Source of the DNA: Tsukamurella sp. 8F
Lineage (GTDB): Bacteria; Actinomycetota; Actinomycetes; Mycobacteriales; Mycobacteriaceae
Assembly (NCBI RefSeq): GCF_029167375.1
Contig: NZ_JARFTP010000027.1
Coordinates: 1-56,628 of the forward strand
Reading direction: 5' to 3'
DNA length: 56,628 nucleotides
The notes below the pieces were generated by a model. The model searched no databases. It was not told the DNA's origin and worked only from the letters and a program-made list of their open reading frames with translations. This document shows, one piece after another, positions 32,817 through 40,431 of this stretch. The stretch's first letter is position 1, and the number at the start of each line of letters is the position of its first letter. Position numbers and translations under genes: made by a program.

Positions 32817-34286
32817 CTACGGGGTCAGCGGTGCGATCTTGCCGCCGGAGAGTTTGCGGAAGGTGTAGACCAACAGCAGGCTGGACACGGGAACGGCGAC
32901 GAGCAGGCCGATGCCGCATGCGCACAGGCCGACCACGCTGATCAGCCACGAGACGATGAGCACGAGAAGCACCTTGCCGAAGTTCGCACGGCCCAGTTCG
33001 ATACTCGCCTTGACCGCCTCGACCGGAGACATCGAGCGATCCACCGCGAAGTAGATCGAGAAGGTCGTGAGGACGCTGACGATGATCGCGAGCACGATGC
33101 CGATCACCAGGCCGATCGCAAGCCCGACGCCCCCCAGTAACAGCGCGAGGACGATCACCGGGACATAGATCAGGATCATCGCGAGCAGGCCGACCAGCAG
33201 CGTCGTGAGAACAACGGCAGCGACGTTACGCGGTTTGAGGAACGAGCCGATCTCGACCTGCCGCCCATCGGCGATGTCGAACATGCCGCCCAGGTACGCA
33301 CTCTGCACCGCGCCACCCACGATCAGCGCGACGATGCTCCCGATGATCGTGACGATCGTGCCCGCCGTGCCGTAGCTCGAACTGAAGTCGACGCTCGTCG
33401 ACGTGGTCGTCGTGGTGGACGGTGAGATCGCCATCGCGATGAACTGGAAGATCGCCTGCACGACGACGACCGCCGCGACCAGGATCAACGACGCGACTAT
33501 GACTGCGACGGCGTTCTTGGTGAACTTGTTCCACGCCCAGCTGAACGCGTCGCCGATGTTGAACGGTCCCTGGTCCGCGGCGCCGAACTGCTGCTCGAAG
33601 CCGCCACCCGGGTAGCCACCGGGAGGAGGGAAGCCACCTGGAGGCGGGAATCCGCCCTGGCCGCCCTCCTGTGGGGGCGGCGGGTAGGAACCCTGCCCGT
33701 ATCCGCCCTGTCCGTAACCACCGGGTTGAAAACCACCGGGCTCGTGGCCGCCCTGCGAGCCACCCTGCGGCGGAAAGCCCTGCCCCTGCGGCGGATACGG
33801 CGGTGGGAAGCCCTCGCCCCCGCCCTGGGGTGGGAAGCCCTGACCGTGTCCACCCTGCCCCTGGGGTGGGAAGCCCTGCCCGTGTCCACCCTGCCCCTGG
33901 GGCGGGAAGCCCTGACCCGGCGGCGGGTACGACGGCGGCTGTCCGGGGGGCGGATATCCCTGTCCCTGAGGCGGCACTCCACCCTGCGGGGGCAGCCCGC
34001 CCTGCGGCGACCCGGGCGGAGGCGGCGGAAAGCCCTCACCCCCGGACTGGCCGCGCGGAGGTAGCCCGCCCTGCGGCGACCCCGGCGGAGGCGGTGGAAA
34101 GCCCTGCCCGTGAGGCGGCAGATCGCCGTGCGAGCCGCCGTCGGGCCCAGGCCTCCCGGACTGTGGGAACGCGGTGGTCTCGTCCGAGGACGGCACCCCG
34201 CCGGAGGGCGGTCCGGACCACGGGTCTTGCGGCTGTTCGGGGTTGTCGCCGGACGGTTCCCCCGGCCGGTTCGGCGGCTGGCTCAT
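32817..34286 (-). CDS. Pro/Gly/Gln-rich membrane protein with six-helix C-terminal domain
   Basis: 489 residues. The first about 240 are low complexity, made of repeating GFPPQGQGGHGQ and GFPPPPPGSPQGGLPP units; the rest holds about six hydrophobic helices (about 258-285, 309-332, 354-380, 382-404, 437-456 and 457-476). The C-domain resembles the membrane domain family found with Gly/Pro-rich tails in Mycobacteriales; function is unknown. ATG at 34286 has GAGGAG a few nt upstream. It follows the acyltransferase gene (67-bp gap) on the same strand and is probably co-transcribed with it. Disordered tails of this type often mediate self-association at the membrane (inference). Confidence 0.85.
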   Translation of the reverse strand: MSQPPNRPGEPSGDNPEQPQDPWSGPPSGGVPSSDETTAFPQSGRPGPDGGSHGDLPPHGQGFPPPPPGSPQGGLPPRGQSGGEGFPPPPPGSPQGGLPPQGGVPPQGQGYPPPGQPPSYPPPGQGFPPQGQGGHGQGFPPQGQGGHGQGFPPQGGGEGFPPPYPPQGQGFPPQGGSQGGHEPGGFQPGGYGQGGYGQGSYPPPPQEGGQGGFPPPGGFPPPGGYPGGGFEQQFGAADQGPFNIGDAFSWAWNKFTKNAVAVIVASLILVAAVVVVQAIFQFIAMAISPSTTTTTSTSVDFSSSYGTAGTIVTIIGSIVALIVGGAVQSAYLGGMFDIADGRQVEIGSFLKPRNVAAVVLTTLLVGLLAMILIYVPVIVLALLLGGVGLAIGLVIGIVLAIIVSVLTTFSIYFAVDRSMSPVEAVKASIELGRANFGKVLLVLIVSWLISVVGLCACGIGLLVAVPVSSLLLVYTFRKLSGGKIAPLTP

Positions 34287-34353
34287 CGGACTCCTCATCG
34301 CTGTGGGTGTTCTCGAATGCCAGGTCAAGCTATCAATGTCCGCCCGGGAATGG

Positions 34354-35112
34354 CTAGCCTCCAGCTTGGCGCGCCTTCTTCGCGCGCCGCGCCTCCAGCT
34401 CCTTCTCCTCGAGGACACGGGCCTCCTCGAGGGTGGGCGCCGAGCCGCCGAGCCGCCGCGGCACCCATCGCGCGCCCTGCTTCATCGGATACTCGGCCTG
34501 GGCGCGGTCGAGCGCGTTCTGCAGACTCTCCCGGATCCGGCCGGTCAGAGTATCGACATCGCCCTCGGCCGGGACGGGCTCGCCGACGACGATCCGCACG
34601 GGATATCCACTGCGCCCCAGCTTCTTCGGCATGTCCTTGGTCCACACGCGCTGCACCCCCCAGATGGCGATCGGGACGATCGGCACGTCCGCGTCGAGGG
34701 CCATGCGCGCTGCGCCGGTCTTGAACTCCTTGAGCTCGAAGCTGCGGCTGATAGTCGCCTCGGGATAGACGACGACCACGTTGCCCGCCCGCAGCGAGTC
34801 GACGGCCTCGTGATAGCTCTCCGACCCGTGCGAGCGATCGACCCCGATGGCCTGGCAGTGATTCATGAGGAAGCCGACCACCTTGTTCTCCCGCAGCTCG
34901 GCCTTCATCATGTAGCGCGGATACCGCCCCGCCTTGCGTGCCACGAGCCCCACCTCCATGAAGTCGACATAGGAGGTGTGGTTGACCGCCAGGACGGCGC
35001 CGCCGCTCGCGGGAATCCGATCCGTCCCGTCGATCGTGATGTCGAGTCCCTGCGCCTTGAGCAGTCCCCGGACCGTCCACGTCAGAACGTCGAAAACCGG
35101 TTCGCGCTTCAT
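34354..35112 (-). CDS. 1-acylglycerol-3-phosphate acyltransferase (PlsC family)
   Basis: A 252-residue lysophosphatidic-acid-type acyltransferase. The catalytic H(X)4D is NHTSYVD (His45, Asp50). The second block reads VVVYPEATISRSFEL where many members have PEGTRS, and VPIVPIAIWGVQRVW is the fourth motif. The C-terminus is Arg/Lys/Glu-rich and probably charged helix. ATG at 35112 has AAAGGGAG upstream. It could acylate phosphatidic-acid precursors or another lipid. The upstream region contains the terminator of the next operon. Confidence 0.9.
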   Translation of the reverse strand: MKREPVFDVLTWTVRGLLKAQGLDITIDGTDRIPASGGAVLAVNHTSYVDFMEVGLVARKAGRYPRYMMKAELRENKVVGFLMNHCQAIGVDRSHGSESYHEAVDSLRAGNVVVVYPEATISRSFELKEFKTGAARMALDADVPIVPIAIWGVQRVWTKDMPKKLGRSGYPVRIVVGEPVPAEGDVDTLTGRIRESLQNALDRAQAEYPMKQGARWVPRRLGGSAPTLEEARVLEEKELEARRAKKARQAGG

Positions 35113-35174
35113 ATATCTCCCTTTCGCGCCCACTCCACCCTTTCGTCGGCAAGCTTACGACGGGGGTACGACAA

Positions 35175-35207
35175 CCGCCCGGACCTCGACGAACGAGGGC
35201 CGGGCGG
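35175..35207 (-). terminator. GC-rich hairpin terminator
   Basis: Arms 35175-35188 and 35194-35207 pair at 13 of 14 positions around a 5-nt loop (CCGCCCGG outer, CCTCG inner). It begins 13 nt after the stop of the NAD(P)-binding protein gene on the minus strand, as expected for an intrinsic terminator of that operon. Confidence 0.75.
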
Positions 35208-35219
35208 ATGCGGGACGGG

Positions 35220-35843
35220 TCAGTATGCGACCGAGAAGCGAGCGTTGCGGTGCCGCGGGACGACGATCTCGTCGACGAGCGCGGCGGCGTAGTCGGCACC
35301 GGAGATCTCGGAGTCACCGTCGGCATCGGCGAGGAGGACCTCACCGCCGATGCGGTAGGCGCCCGTGCGCTCGCCGGGGTTGAACGAGCCGTAGGACGCC
35401 GCGGGACTCAGGTAGAACCAGTCGATCCCCTCGAGCTCGCGCAGGTAGTCCAGGGCGCGATCGTGCTCGAGCGCGATCGGCTTGACCTCGTCGGGGAACG
35501 ACGGGGTGTCGACGAGGCGCGGGCCGTCCTCCGACCCGACGCGCAGGCTGCCGGCGCCGCCGACGACGGCGAGGCGGGCGCCGGTCGTACGGATTCCGGC
35601 CACCAGGGATGCGAGGGCGGTCGGCAGCTCGGGGCCGCTGCCGGCGGGGGCGCGGGTGGGCAGGGCGCTGACGACGACGTCGGCACCGTCGACGGCCTTC
35701 GCGACGAAGTCCGCGTCCGTGACGTCGCCGACCAGATCGCCACCGGACCGCGACACGGCGACGGTGTCGATGCCGCGTGAGCGGAGCTCGGCGACGATAT
35801 TGCCGCCGCTGTAACCGGAAGCTCCGAAGACCACGACCTTCAT
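35220..35843 (-). CDS. NAD(P)-binding Rossmann-fold protein (NmrA/YwnB-like)
   Basis: 207 residues of an atypical short-chain dehydrogenase fold. The N-terminus MKVVVFGASGYSGGNIVAEL carries the dinucleotide-binding GASGxxG loop; VVSALPTRAP, VVGGAGSLRV and WFYLSPAASYGSF follow as in the SDR5/NmrA group. It is probably an NAD(P)H-dependent reductase or redox-responsive regulator. Its ATG overlaps the stop of the upstream DoxX gene by 4 bp, so the two form an operon ending at the terminator at 35175. The divergent HxlR regulator probably controls it. Confidence 0.88.
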   Translation of the reverse strand: MKVVVFGASGYSGGNIVAELRSRGIDTVAVSRSGGDLVGDVTDADFVAKAVDGADVVVSALPTRAPAGSGPELPTALASLVAGIRTTGARLAVVGGAGSLRVGSEDGPRLVDTPSFPDEVKPIALEHDRALDYLRELEGIDWFYLSPAASYGSFNPGERTGAYRIGGEVLLADADGDSEISGADYAAALVDEIVVPRHRNARFSVAY

Positions 35844-36265
35844 CGGGCGTCCCCCTTCGCGAAGCGCTTCAGAACATGCGTGTCGGCGGCGAGCGGCCCC
35901 TGGTTCGCGAGGCCGACGGCGACGAGTCCGGCGATCAGCGCGAGCGGCAGCTCGTACCCGCCGATGAGGCCCTGCTCGCTGTGCGCGGTGAAGATGGCGC
36001 CGAGCATGTCGACGATCAGCACGACGGCGACCACGGGGATCGCGACGCCCACGATGAGTAGGACCCCGCCCGCGAGCTCCGCGATGCCCGAGAACCAGGC
36101 GGCCGCGTGCGGGGCGGGAACGCCCATCTTCTCGAAGCTGGCCCCGACGGCAGCGATGCCGTAGTCGCTGAACTTCTGCCAGCCGTGGGCGACGAACACG
36201 ATGCCGATGATCACCCGCGCGACGGTGGTCGCGGTGTTCTGGCCGTGAGTGAGCAGTCTGGTCAC
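35840..36265 (-). CDS. DoxX-family membrane protein
   Basis: A 141-residue four-helix protein of the DoxX family. GIVFVAHGWQKFSDYG, GIAELAGGVLLIVG and MLGAIFTAHSEQG with helices at about 14-32, 58-78, 80-100 and 105-125 match it. Members are linked to thiosulfate oxidation or oxidative-stress responses. Its stop overlaps the start of the Rossmann-fold gene. It diverges from the HxlR regulator; the gap contains an inverted repeat that could be its operator. Confidence 0.88.
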   Translation of the reverse strand: MTRLLTHGQNTATTVARVIIGIVFVAHGWQKFSDYGIAAVGASFEKMGVPAPHAAAWFSGIAELAGGVLLIVGVAIPVVAVVLIVDMLGAIFTAHSEQGLIGGYELPLALIAGLVAVGLANQGPLAADTHVLKRFAKGDAR

Positions 36266-36296
36266 TGAGGACTCCTGAGATCGATTGCTTGATGCT

Positions 36297-36313
36297 TCAA
36301 CTCTCCTAGTTGA
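36297..36313. promoter_or_regulatory. Inverted repeat in the DoxX/HxlR divergent promoter
   Basis: TCAACT-N5-AGTTGA between the divergent starts at 36265 and 36365. It is a plausible operator for the HxlR-family regulator encoded next to it. A second shorter inversion, TTGA-N4-TCAA, overlaps it on the left. Confidence 0.4.
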
Positions 36314-36364
36314 GCACAGACTTAGCGGAAGCGCAAATGAAAAGTAAGTGATAAATTGACGAGC

Positions 36365-36694
36365 ATGTTCGACGTGTTCGCCAAGGAGTGCCCCTCACGG
36401 CAGGTGTTCGCCCACGTCACGGGGCGTTGGGGCGCGTTGGTGATGGGTCGCCTGTCCACGGATCCGCACCGCTTCTCAGAGATCCGCCGCTCGATCGAGG
36501 GCATCAGCGACCGCATGCTCGCGCAGACACTGCGAGACCTCGTCGACGACGGGCTCGTGGTCCGAATCGACTCCGGCACCAATCCGCCACACACCGTCTA
36601 CCACCTGACGGAGCAGGGCGCGGTCGTCGCCGAGGCGGTGCGCGCACTCGTCGAGACCGTACAGTCGACGATGCCGACGCTGCCCGCGCACTAG
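36365..36694 (+). CDS. HxlR-family winged-helix regulator
   Basis: A 109-residue MarR-like winged-helix protein. The HxlR core WGALVMGRLSTDPHRFSEIR, GISDRMLAQTLRDLVDDGLV and VYHLTEQGAVVAEAV is complete. A Cys near the N-terminus (FAKECPSRQ) is at the position used for redox or electrophile sensing in HxlR/HypR-type proteins. ATG at 36365 is preferred to TTG at 36356. It probably represses the divergent doxX/reductase operon. Confidence 0.9.
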   Translation: MFDVFAKECPSRQVFAHVTGRWGALVMGRLSTDPHRFSEIRRSIEGISDRMLAQTLRDLVDDGLVVRIDSGTNPPHTVYHLTEQGAVVAEAVRALVETVQSTMPTLPAH

Positions 36695-36718
36695 AGGCTG
36701 CGCGCTACGGTCCGCGCG

Positions 36719-36904
36719 CTAGGGCTCGGGCAGAGCGGCGTCGAGGTACGCGAGCACCTCGGGGTCGCTGGTGCGGAGCCGGTCCGCGATCTCGCCACCG
36801 TCGCAGCGCCGCAGCGCGACCTCGGCCTCACCGGCGGCGCGCCACAGCACCGACCACGTTCCGCCCGAGTCCTCCCACCGCTGCAGAGTGCCGAGATCGC
36901 TCAC
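36719..36904 (-). CDS. Small conserved actinobacterial protein
   Basis: A 61-residue acidic protein (WEDSGGTWSVLWRAAG, LRRCDGGEIADRL, SDPEVLAYLD). The WxxSGGxWxV...CDGGEExDR pattern recurs in small actinobacterial proteins of unknown function. GTG at 36904 avoids overlap with the upstream Nudix gene (ends 36915); ATG at 36928 is the alternative. It is probably co-transcribed with the Nudix gene. Confidence 0.65.
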   Translation of the reverse strand: MSDLGTLQRWEDSGGTWSVLWRAAGEAEVALRRCDGGEIADRLRTSDPEVLAYLDAALPEP

Positions 36905-36914
36905 TCCCGCAACG

Positions 36915-37445
36915 TTACTCGTGTCCATGCCCGGCCCAGCGGTTCGACCGGCCGTCACTGCCGAAGGCGGGTGATCGGCGTCGTTCGCCGTTGATCGACT
37001 CGATCAGCACGCCTTCGGATCGCGCCGCCAGCGCCATGCGAACCCGACCGGCGAGCCGCGCAGAGGTGATGGTGTCCAACTCGTCGGGATGGAAGTACGC
37101 GTAGCTGCGCAACTCGTCCGGGGCGAGGCGCACCATGACGCCGTCGGGCAGGCCGAGTTCGTAGACGAACATCACCGAGTCCCCACGTGGCGGCGGATCC
37201 TGCTGGTGATCGATCACCAGCAACCGTCCCAGGTCGAAGTCCGTCAGCCCCAGCTCTTCGCCGACCTCGCGGACGCAGGCAGCGGGTGCACCCTCACCGC
37301 GCTCGACGGCGCCGCCAGGTATCTCCCACGTCTGCTTGTACGTGGGTTCGACCATCAGCACCCGCCCGTCACCATCGGTGATCAATGCTCCGGCCCCGAG
37401 CCGTGTCCTGGCGAGCGAAGCGTAGAAGTCGTCGACGGCGGACAT
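36915..37445 (-). CDS. Nudix hydrolase
   Basis: A 176-residue Nudix protein. The box GGAVERGEGAPAACVREVGE followed by ELGL is complete, with the metal-binding Glu residues in REVGEE. ALITDGDGRVLMVEPTYKQTWEIP is the usual lead-in. It hydrolyses a nucleoside-diphosphate-linked substrate, which cannot be identified here. ATG at 37445 gives a standard N-terminus (MSAVDDFYASLAR). The frame is open to 37622 but that part is not Nudix-like. Confidence 0.9.
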   Translation of the reverse strand: MSAVDDFYASLARTRLGAGALITDGDGRVLMVEPTYKQTWEIPGGAVERGEGAPAACVREVGEELGLTDFDLGRLLVIDHQQDPPPRGDSVMFVYELGLPDGVMVRLAPDELRSYAYFHPDELDTITSARLAGRVRMALAARSEGVLIESINGERRRSPAFGSDGRSNRWAGHGHE

Positions 37446-37676
37446 GCCAGCCACGATACCGACTGCCTGTGGCGCACCGGTGTCGAAGACGTTGCAGCAC
37501 ATGACGACACACCCGAAGAACGGCATCCGCCAACGACACATGCGCAGCCGAGTCAGCCGCATGGCGCGCGAGCGACGTGGTGACCGGACCGAGGCCGCGT
37601 TCGCGGCCGGACTCGGCCTCACTGTGTGACGTTCGGCTGTCCGGTGGACCCTGCGGCCATCGTCGCCGGGTCTGCG

Positions 37677-38948
37677 CTATTCGACAGCGATGGTCTTGGT
37701 GGCCTCGCCCAAGAGGTGGTCTCGTACCAGCGTGTCCGCTCGGTCCAGCGAACCGAGGTGCGTGGTCACGCGTTCGGGCCTCAGGGCGCCCGACGCCATG
37801 AGGTCGAGCACAGCGGGGATATTCGCGCGGGCGTGTGCACGGCCGAGATGGTGGGTGACGTTACGTCCGTACATCAAGGCCGTGGGGAGCTTGCTGCTGC
37901 GAGCGATCGACGAAAGCGAGACGCAGGTCCCGTCGGGTGCGGTGTGCTTGATCGCGGTGCCGATACCTGCCGATGTGCCGGTGCTGTCTACGACGAGCGG
38001 TACTCCGGGCAGCTTGCGAAGCTCTCGTGGCGTGAGCGGGTGCAGGCCTAGCGCCGCCGCGTGGCGACGGACATGTGGGCGACGGTCGACGAGATGTACG
38101 GTCCCCGCGCCCAAGGCCTTGGCGATGAGACCCGCGTACATCACCACGCTTGCGCTGAACGGCGGCCGCCGCCCGATCTCGGACAGGATCAGCACCTCGA
38201 CGCTGGGCCCTCGCGTCAGCAGATCCGGAAGATGCGGGGCCACAGCGCGATATCCGTCGACCACGTTGTCGGCGACCGATGCCGCCGCTGCCGGGTCGAC
38301 GCCGTTCGGGAGCGGGACCAGCATCCCATCGGCGTAAGGCACTGTCAGCAGGTCGGAGTACGCACCGCCCCAATGCCCGCCGGCCAACCCGAAGCCGTAC
38401 ATCGAGACCGGCGGAACGTCGACACAATTCGAGGTGAGACCGGAGCGACAAGGACCGCACGTGCCGCAGCTGATCTGGAACGGCACGACGACGCGGTCAC
38501 CGGGGTGGACCGTGGTGACCCGCTCGCCTACCTCGACCACCTCGGCGACGCACTCGTGCCCGAAGTGCATGGGTAGCGGAAAGGGTGTCCGGCCCAGGCC
38601 CATGGGGCGGTCGATGTCACACGTGGCAACCGCGATCGGATGGACGAGCGCGGCGAGCGGACCGGGAGCGGGCGGTGCTGGAACGTCATGCCATCCCACG
38701 CGTCCACCCGCTCCTATGATCAGAGCCCGCATCGTCCCGCGGCCAACGCGCCGACGCGCCCGCACGGCGCTCTTCAGACGCTCGGCCCGCTGCCGTGCGG
38801 ACCGCTCCAGCATGATCCTGGTCGCCGGGATGGCGGTGTCACCGGCGGCCACGCCGAGGAGGTGACGGACCCGCCCGAGCGGATGGTGCTGGGGCCCAAC
38901 GGGGTAACCGTAGGCCAGCGCCGGGTCGATCGACGGGAGGTCGTCCAT
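37677..38948 (-). CDS. Zinc-type medium-chain alcohol dehydrogenase with N-terminal extension
   Basis: The MDR core (from ATG at 38732, MRALIIGAGGRVGWHDVP) has the catalytic zinc site (HFGHECVAEVVEVGERV), the structural zinc Cys cluster (CGTCGPCRSGLTSNC) and a Rossmann domain. The glycine motif between SVEVLILSEIGRRPPF and VVMYAGLIAKALGAGTVHLVD is unusual. The same frame continues upstream to ATG at 38948, giving 72 extra residues with very high G+C at third positions and a start 11 bp after the DUF2867-like gene stop, preceded by GAGGCGG. I therefore favour 38948 (423 residues), with 38732 as alternative. Substrate unknown. Confidence 0.8.
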   Translation of the reverse strand: MDDLPSIDPALAYGYPVGPQHHPLGRVRHLLGVAAGDTAIPATRIMLERSARQRAERLKSAVRARRRVGRGTMRALIIGAGGRVGWHDVPAPPAPGPLAALVHPIAVATCDIDRPMGLGRTPFPLPMHFGHECVAEVVEVGERVTTVHPGDRVVVPFQISCGTCGPCRSGLTSNCVDVPPVSMYGFGLAGGHWGGAYSDLLTVPYADGMLVPLPNGVDPAAAASVADNVVDGYRAVAPHLPDLLTRGPSVEVLILSEIGRRPPFSASVVMYAGLIAKALGAGTVHLVDRRPHVRRHAAALGLHPLTPRELRKLPGVPLVVDSTGTSAGIGTAIKHTAPDGTCVSLSSIARSSKLPTALMYGRNVTHHLGRAHARANIPAVLDLMASGALRPERVTTHLGSLDRADTLVRDHLLGEATKTIAVE

Positions 38949-38959
38949 GAGCTGCCGCC

Positions 38960-39436
38960 TCACATCCCCTGCCGCGCTCGAGCTGCGCGCCGCAACCGCC
39001 AGGGGATCGTGAGGGAGTGAGCGGGCAACACCAGCGCCCACACCAGGCGCGCCAGCGGCCTCCGATAGTGCACCGACGTCGTCCAACCGACCGAGGCATC
39101 GTCGACTTCGACCACATTGGCAGCCGTGATCAACCAGGAGTCCTGGCGCAGCACCACCCGGTAGTCGCTGGAGCGGTCCAGACGCCAACCGAGAACGTGC
39201 TCACCGTCGCGGCGGGCCCCGAGTCTCAGACCGAGGACCGCGCGCCAGCCGATGACCAAGAACACCCGCATCGGCAAGGACGCCCCCTCGAAGACGTCCC
39301 GAGCCCACTCCTCCGCGGTCCGTCCGTCCCCTGCCGGCCGATCATGTCGGTGAACTCCCCGGAAGTCGTCGACGCACTCGCCGGCGCCGGCGATCCGTCC
39401 GTCACTCGGCCTCGGTGACGCGGGAGTTGGTTCCAT
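38960..39436 (-). CDS. DUF2867-like (SRPBCC-type) protein
   Basis: A 158-residue protein. RTAEEWARDVFEGASLPMR, GWRAVLGLRLGARRDGEHVL and YRRPLARLVWALVLPAHSL match the DUF2867 pattern as I remember it. It probably binds a hydrophobic small molecule, but function is unknown. The ATG at 39436 lies 14 bp from an 18-bp perfect palindrome shared with the divergent TetR gene. The ADH frame follows 11 bp downstream, so the two form an operon. Confidence 0.7.
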   Translation of the reverse strand: MEPTPASPRPSDGRIAGAGECVDDFRGVHRHDRPAGDGRTAEEWARDVFEGASLPMRVFLVIGWRAVLGLRLGARRDGEHVLGWRLDRSSDYRVVLRQDSWLITAANVVEVDDASVGWTTSVHYRRPLARLVWALVLPAHSLTIPWRLRRAARARQGM

Positions 39437-39450
39437 GACATGACATTAAG

Positions 39451-39468
39451 ATAATGAACGTTCATTAT
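39451..39468. promoter_or_regulatory. 18-bp perfect palindrome, TetR operator
   Basis: ATAATGAACGTTCATTAT is a perfect palindrome in the 60-bp gap between the DUF2867-like gene (minus) and the TetR gene (plus). Form and position are typical of a TetR-family operator. Its presence argues that TetR translation starts at GTG 39497 rather than at the ATG at 39467 that overlaps it. Confidence 0.85.
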
Positions 39469-39496
39469 GCAAGCGATCTCTACTATCTTGGCTCTT

Positions 39497-40108
39497 GTGA
39501 GCCGACCAACCCGAACACAGCCTCAACGTCGCGAGGAGACACGTAAACGACTGCTCGATGCCGCCGCCCGGGTGTTCGCGCGCACAGGAGCCAACGCGTC
39601 GGTCGCCGAGATCGCCGCGGAGGCCGACTGCTCCACGGGCGCCATCTACACCCACTTCTCGGGTAAGCGAGATCTACTACTGTCCGTGTTCGATCAGCGG
39701 TTCTCAGGCTGGGAAGGCGCATACATCGCCGCGGTCTCAGACAGCGACACGCCTCTCGGAGCCGCCGACGCCGCAGCACACCAGTGGACGCATGAGCGAG
39801 AAACCGAGCCCGCGCTCACGCAGCTGTACATCGAGTTCTGGATGGCAGCTCAGCGGGACAGCGAACTGGCGCAGGCGTTTCGCGAACGCCAAGCTCGGAT
39901 CATCGACGCGATGAGCTCCCTCATCGAGGACCGGCTCGAATCACTCGGCATGGAATCCGATGTCGCCAGCCCGGTACTGGGCGCCATCGCCACCGCGCTG
40001 GCCGACGGCTTCGCCCTTCAGCGTCTCGCCGGAACGAGCCCGGAAGCCGGCGAGATGCTGGCCACCGCGACGCGGCTCGTCGTGCAGGGCCTCACCAAGG
40101 ATCCATGA
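39497..40108 (+). CDS. TetR-family transcriptional regulator
   Basis: A 203-residue repressor. N-terminal HTH: RREETRKRLLDAAARVF, SVAEIAAEADCSTGAIYTHF and SGKRDLLLSVFD. The C-terminal ligand domain (about 60-203) is helical with TQLYIEFWMAAQRDSELAQ. GTG at 39497 is preferred because the earlier ATG at 39467 lies inside the palindromic operator. It is divergent from the DUF2867-like/ADH operon, which it probably represses, together with itself. Confidence 0.9.
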   Translation: MSRPTRTQPQRREETRKRLLDAAARVFARTGANASVAEIAAEADCSTGAIYTHFSGKRDLLLSVFDQRFSGWEGAYIAAVSDSDTPLGAADAAAHQWTHERETEPALTQLYIEFWMAAQRDSELAQAFRERQARIIDAMSSLIEDRLESLGMESDVASPVLGAIATALADGFALQRLAGTSPEAGEMLATATRLVVQGLTKDP

Positions 40109-40431
40109 GCGGTGCGCTACGTTCCCGCCCGCTCATCGATCCGGCCGTGAACCTGCGTCCACAGCCAGGCCGCGATGACGTCGTGCGTCGCACATCGGAA
40201 CTGGCGATGCTCCACAGCGCAGCCGATCCAACGACACCGCCCATGCAGCACATGACGCAGCCGATGTTCGGACTCGCCGCGGCGCAGACTGAGTTCCCGC
40301 CCACTTCGTGGCGCTGGTGGCGTTCGGGCGCCGCACGCCCATGGCGAAAGGCTGTGGCCTGAGCTGGAGAACCGAACCCTGCATTAGACTAAGGATGTCC
40401 TTACTGCAGCCAGAGGAGTGGTTCAACGGGC
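40109..40431. other. Intergenic stretch without a confident gene
   Basis: 323 bp between the TetR and AraC genes. Open frames on both strands (for example 40105-40362 plus and 40133-40582 minus) show no recognisable domain and mixed codon character. The left part may be degraded coding sequence. The right end holds an inverted repeat (40390-40403) and the AraC ribosome site. Confidence 0.5.
40390..40403. promoter_or_regulatory. Inverted repeat upstream of the AraC/ABC/ECF locus
   Basis: TAAGGA-TG-TCCTTA, 29 bp before the AraC start. The half-sites resemble those of metal-responsive DtxR-family boxes only loosely; it does not match the 19-bp iron-box consensus. It is a candidate operator for the locus. 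Confidence 0.35.

Noticed and set aside
40384-40403. Considered as an IdeR/DtxR iron box
   Set aside because: It matches the 19-bp consensus poorly; kept only as an unassigned inverted repeat.
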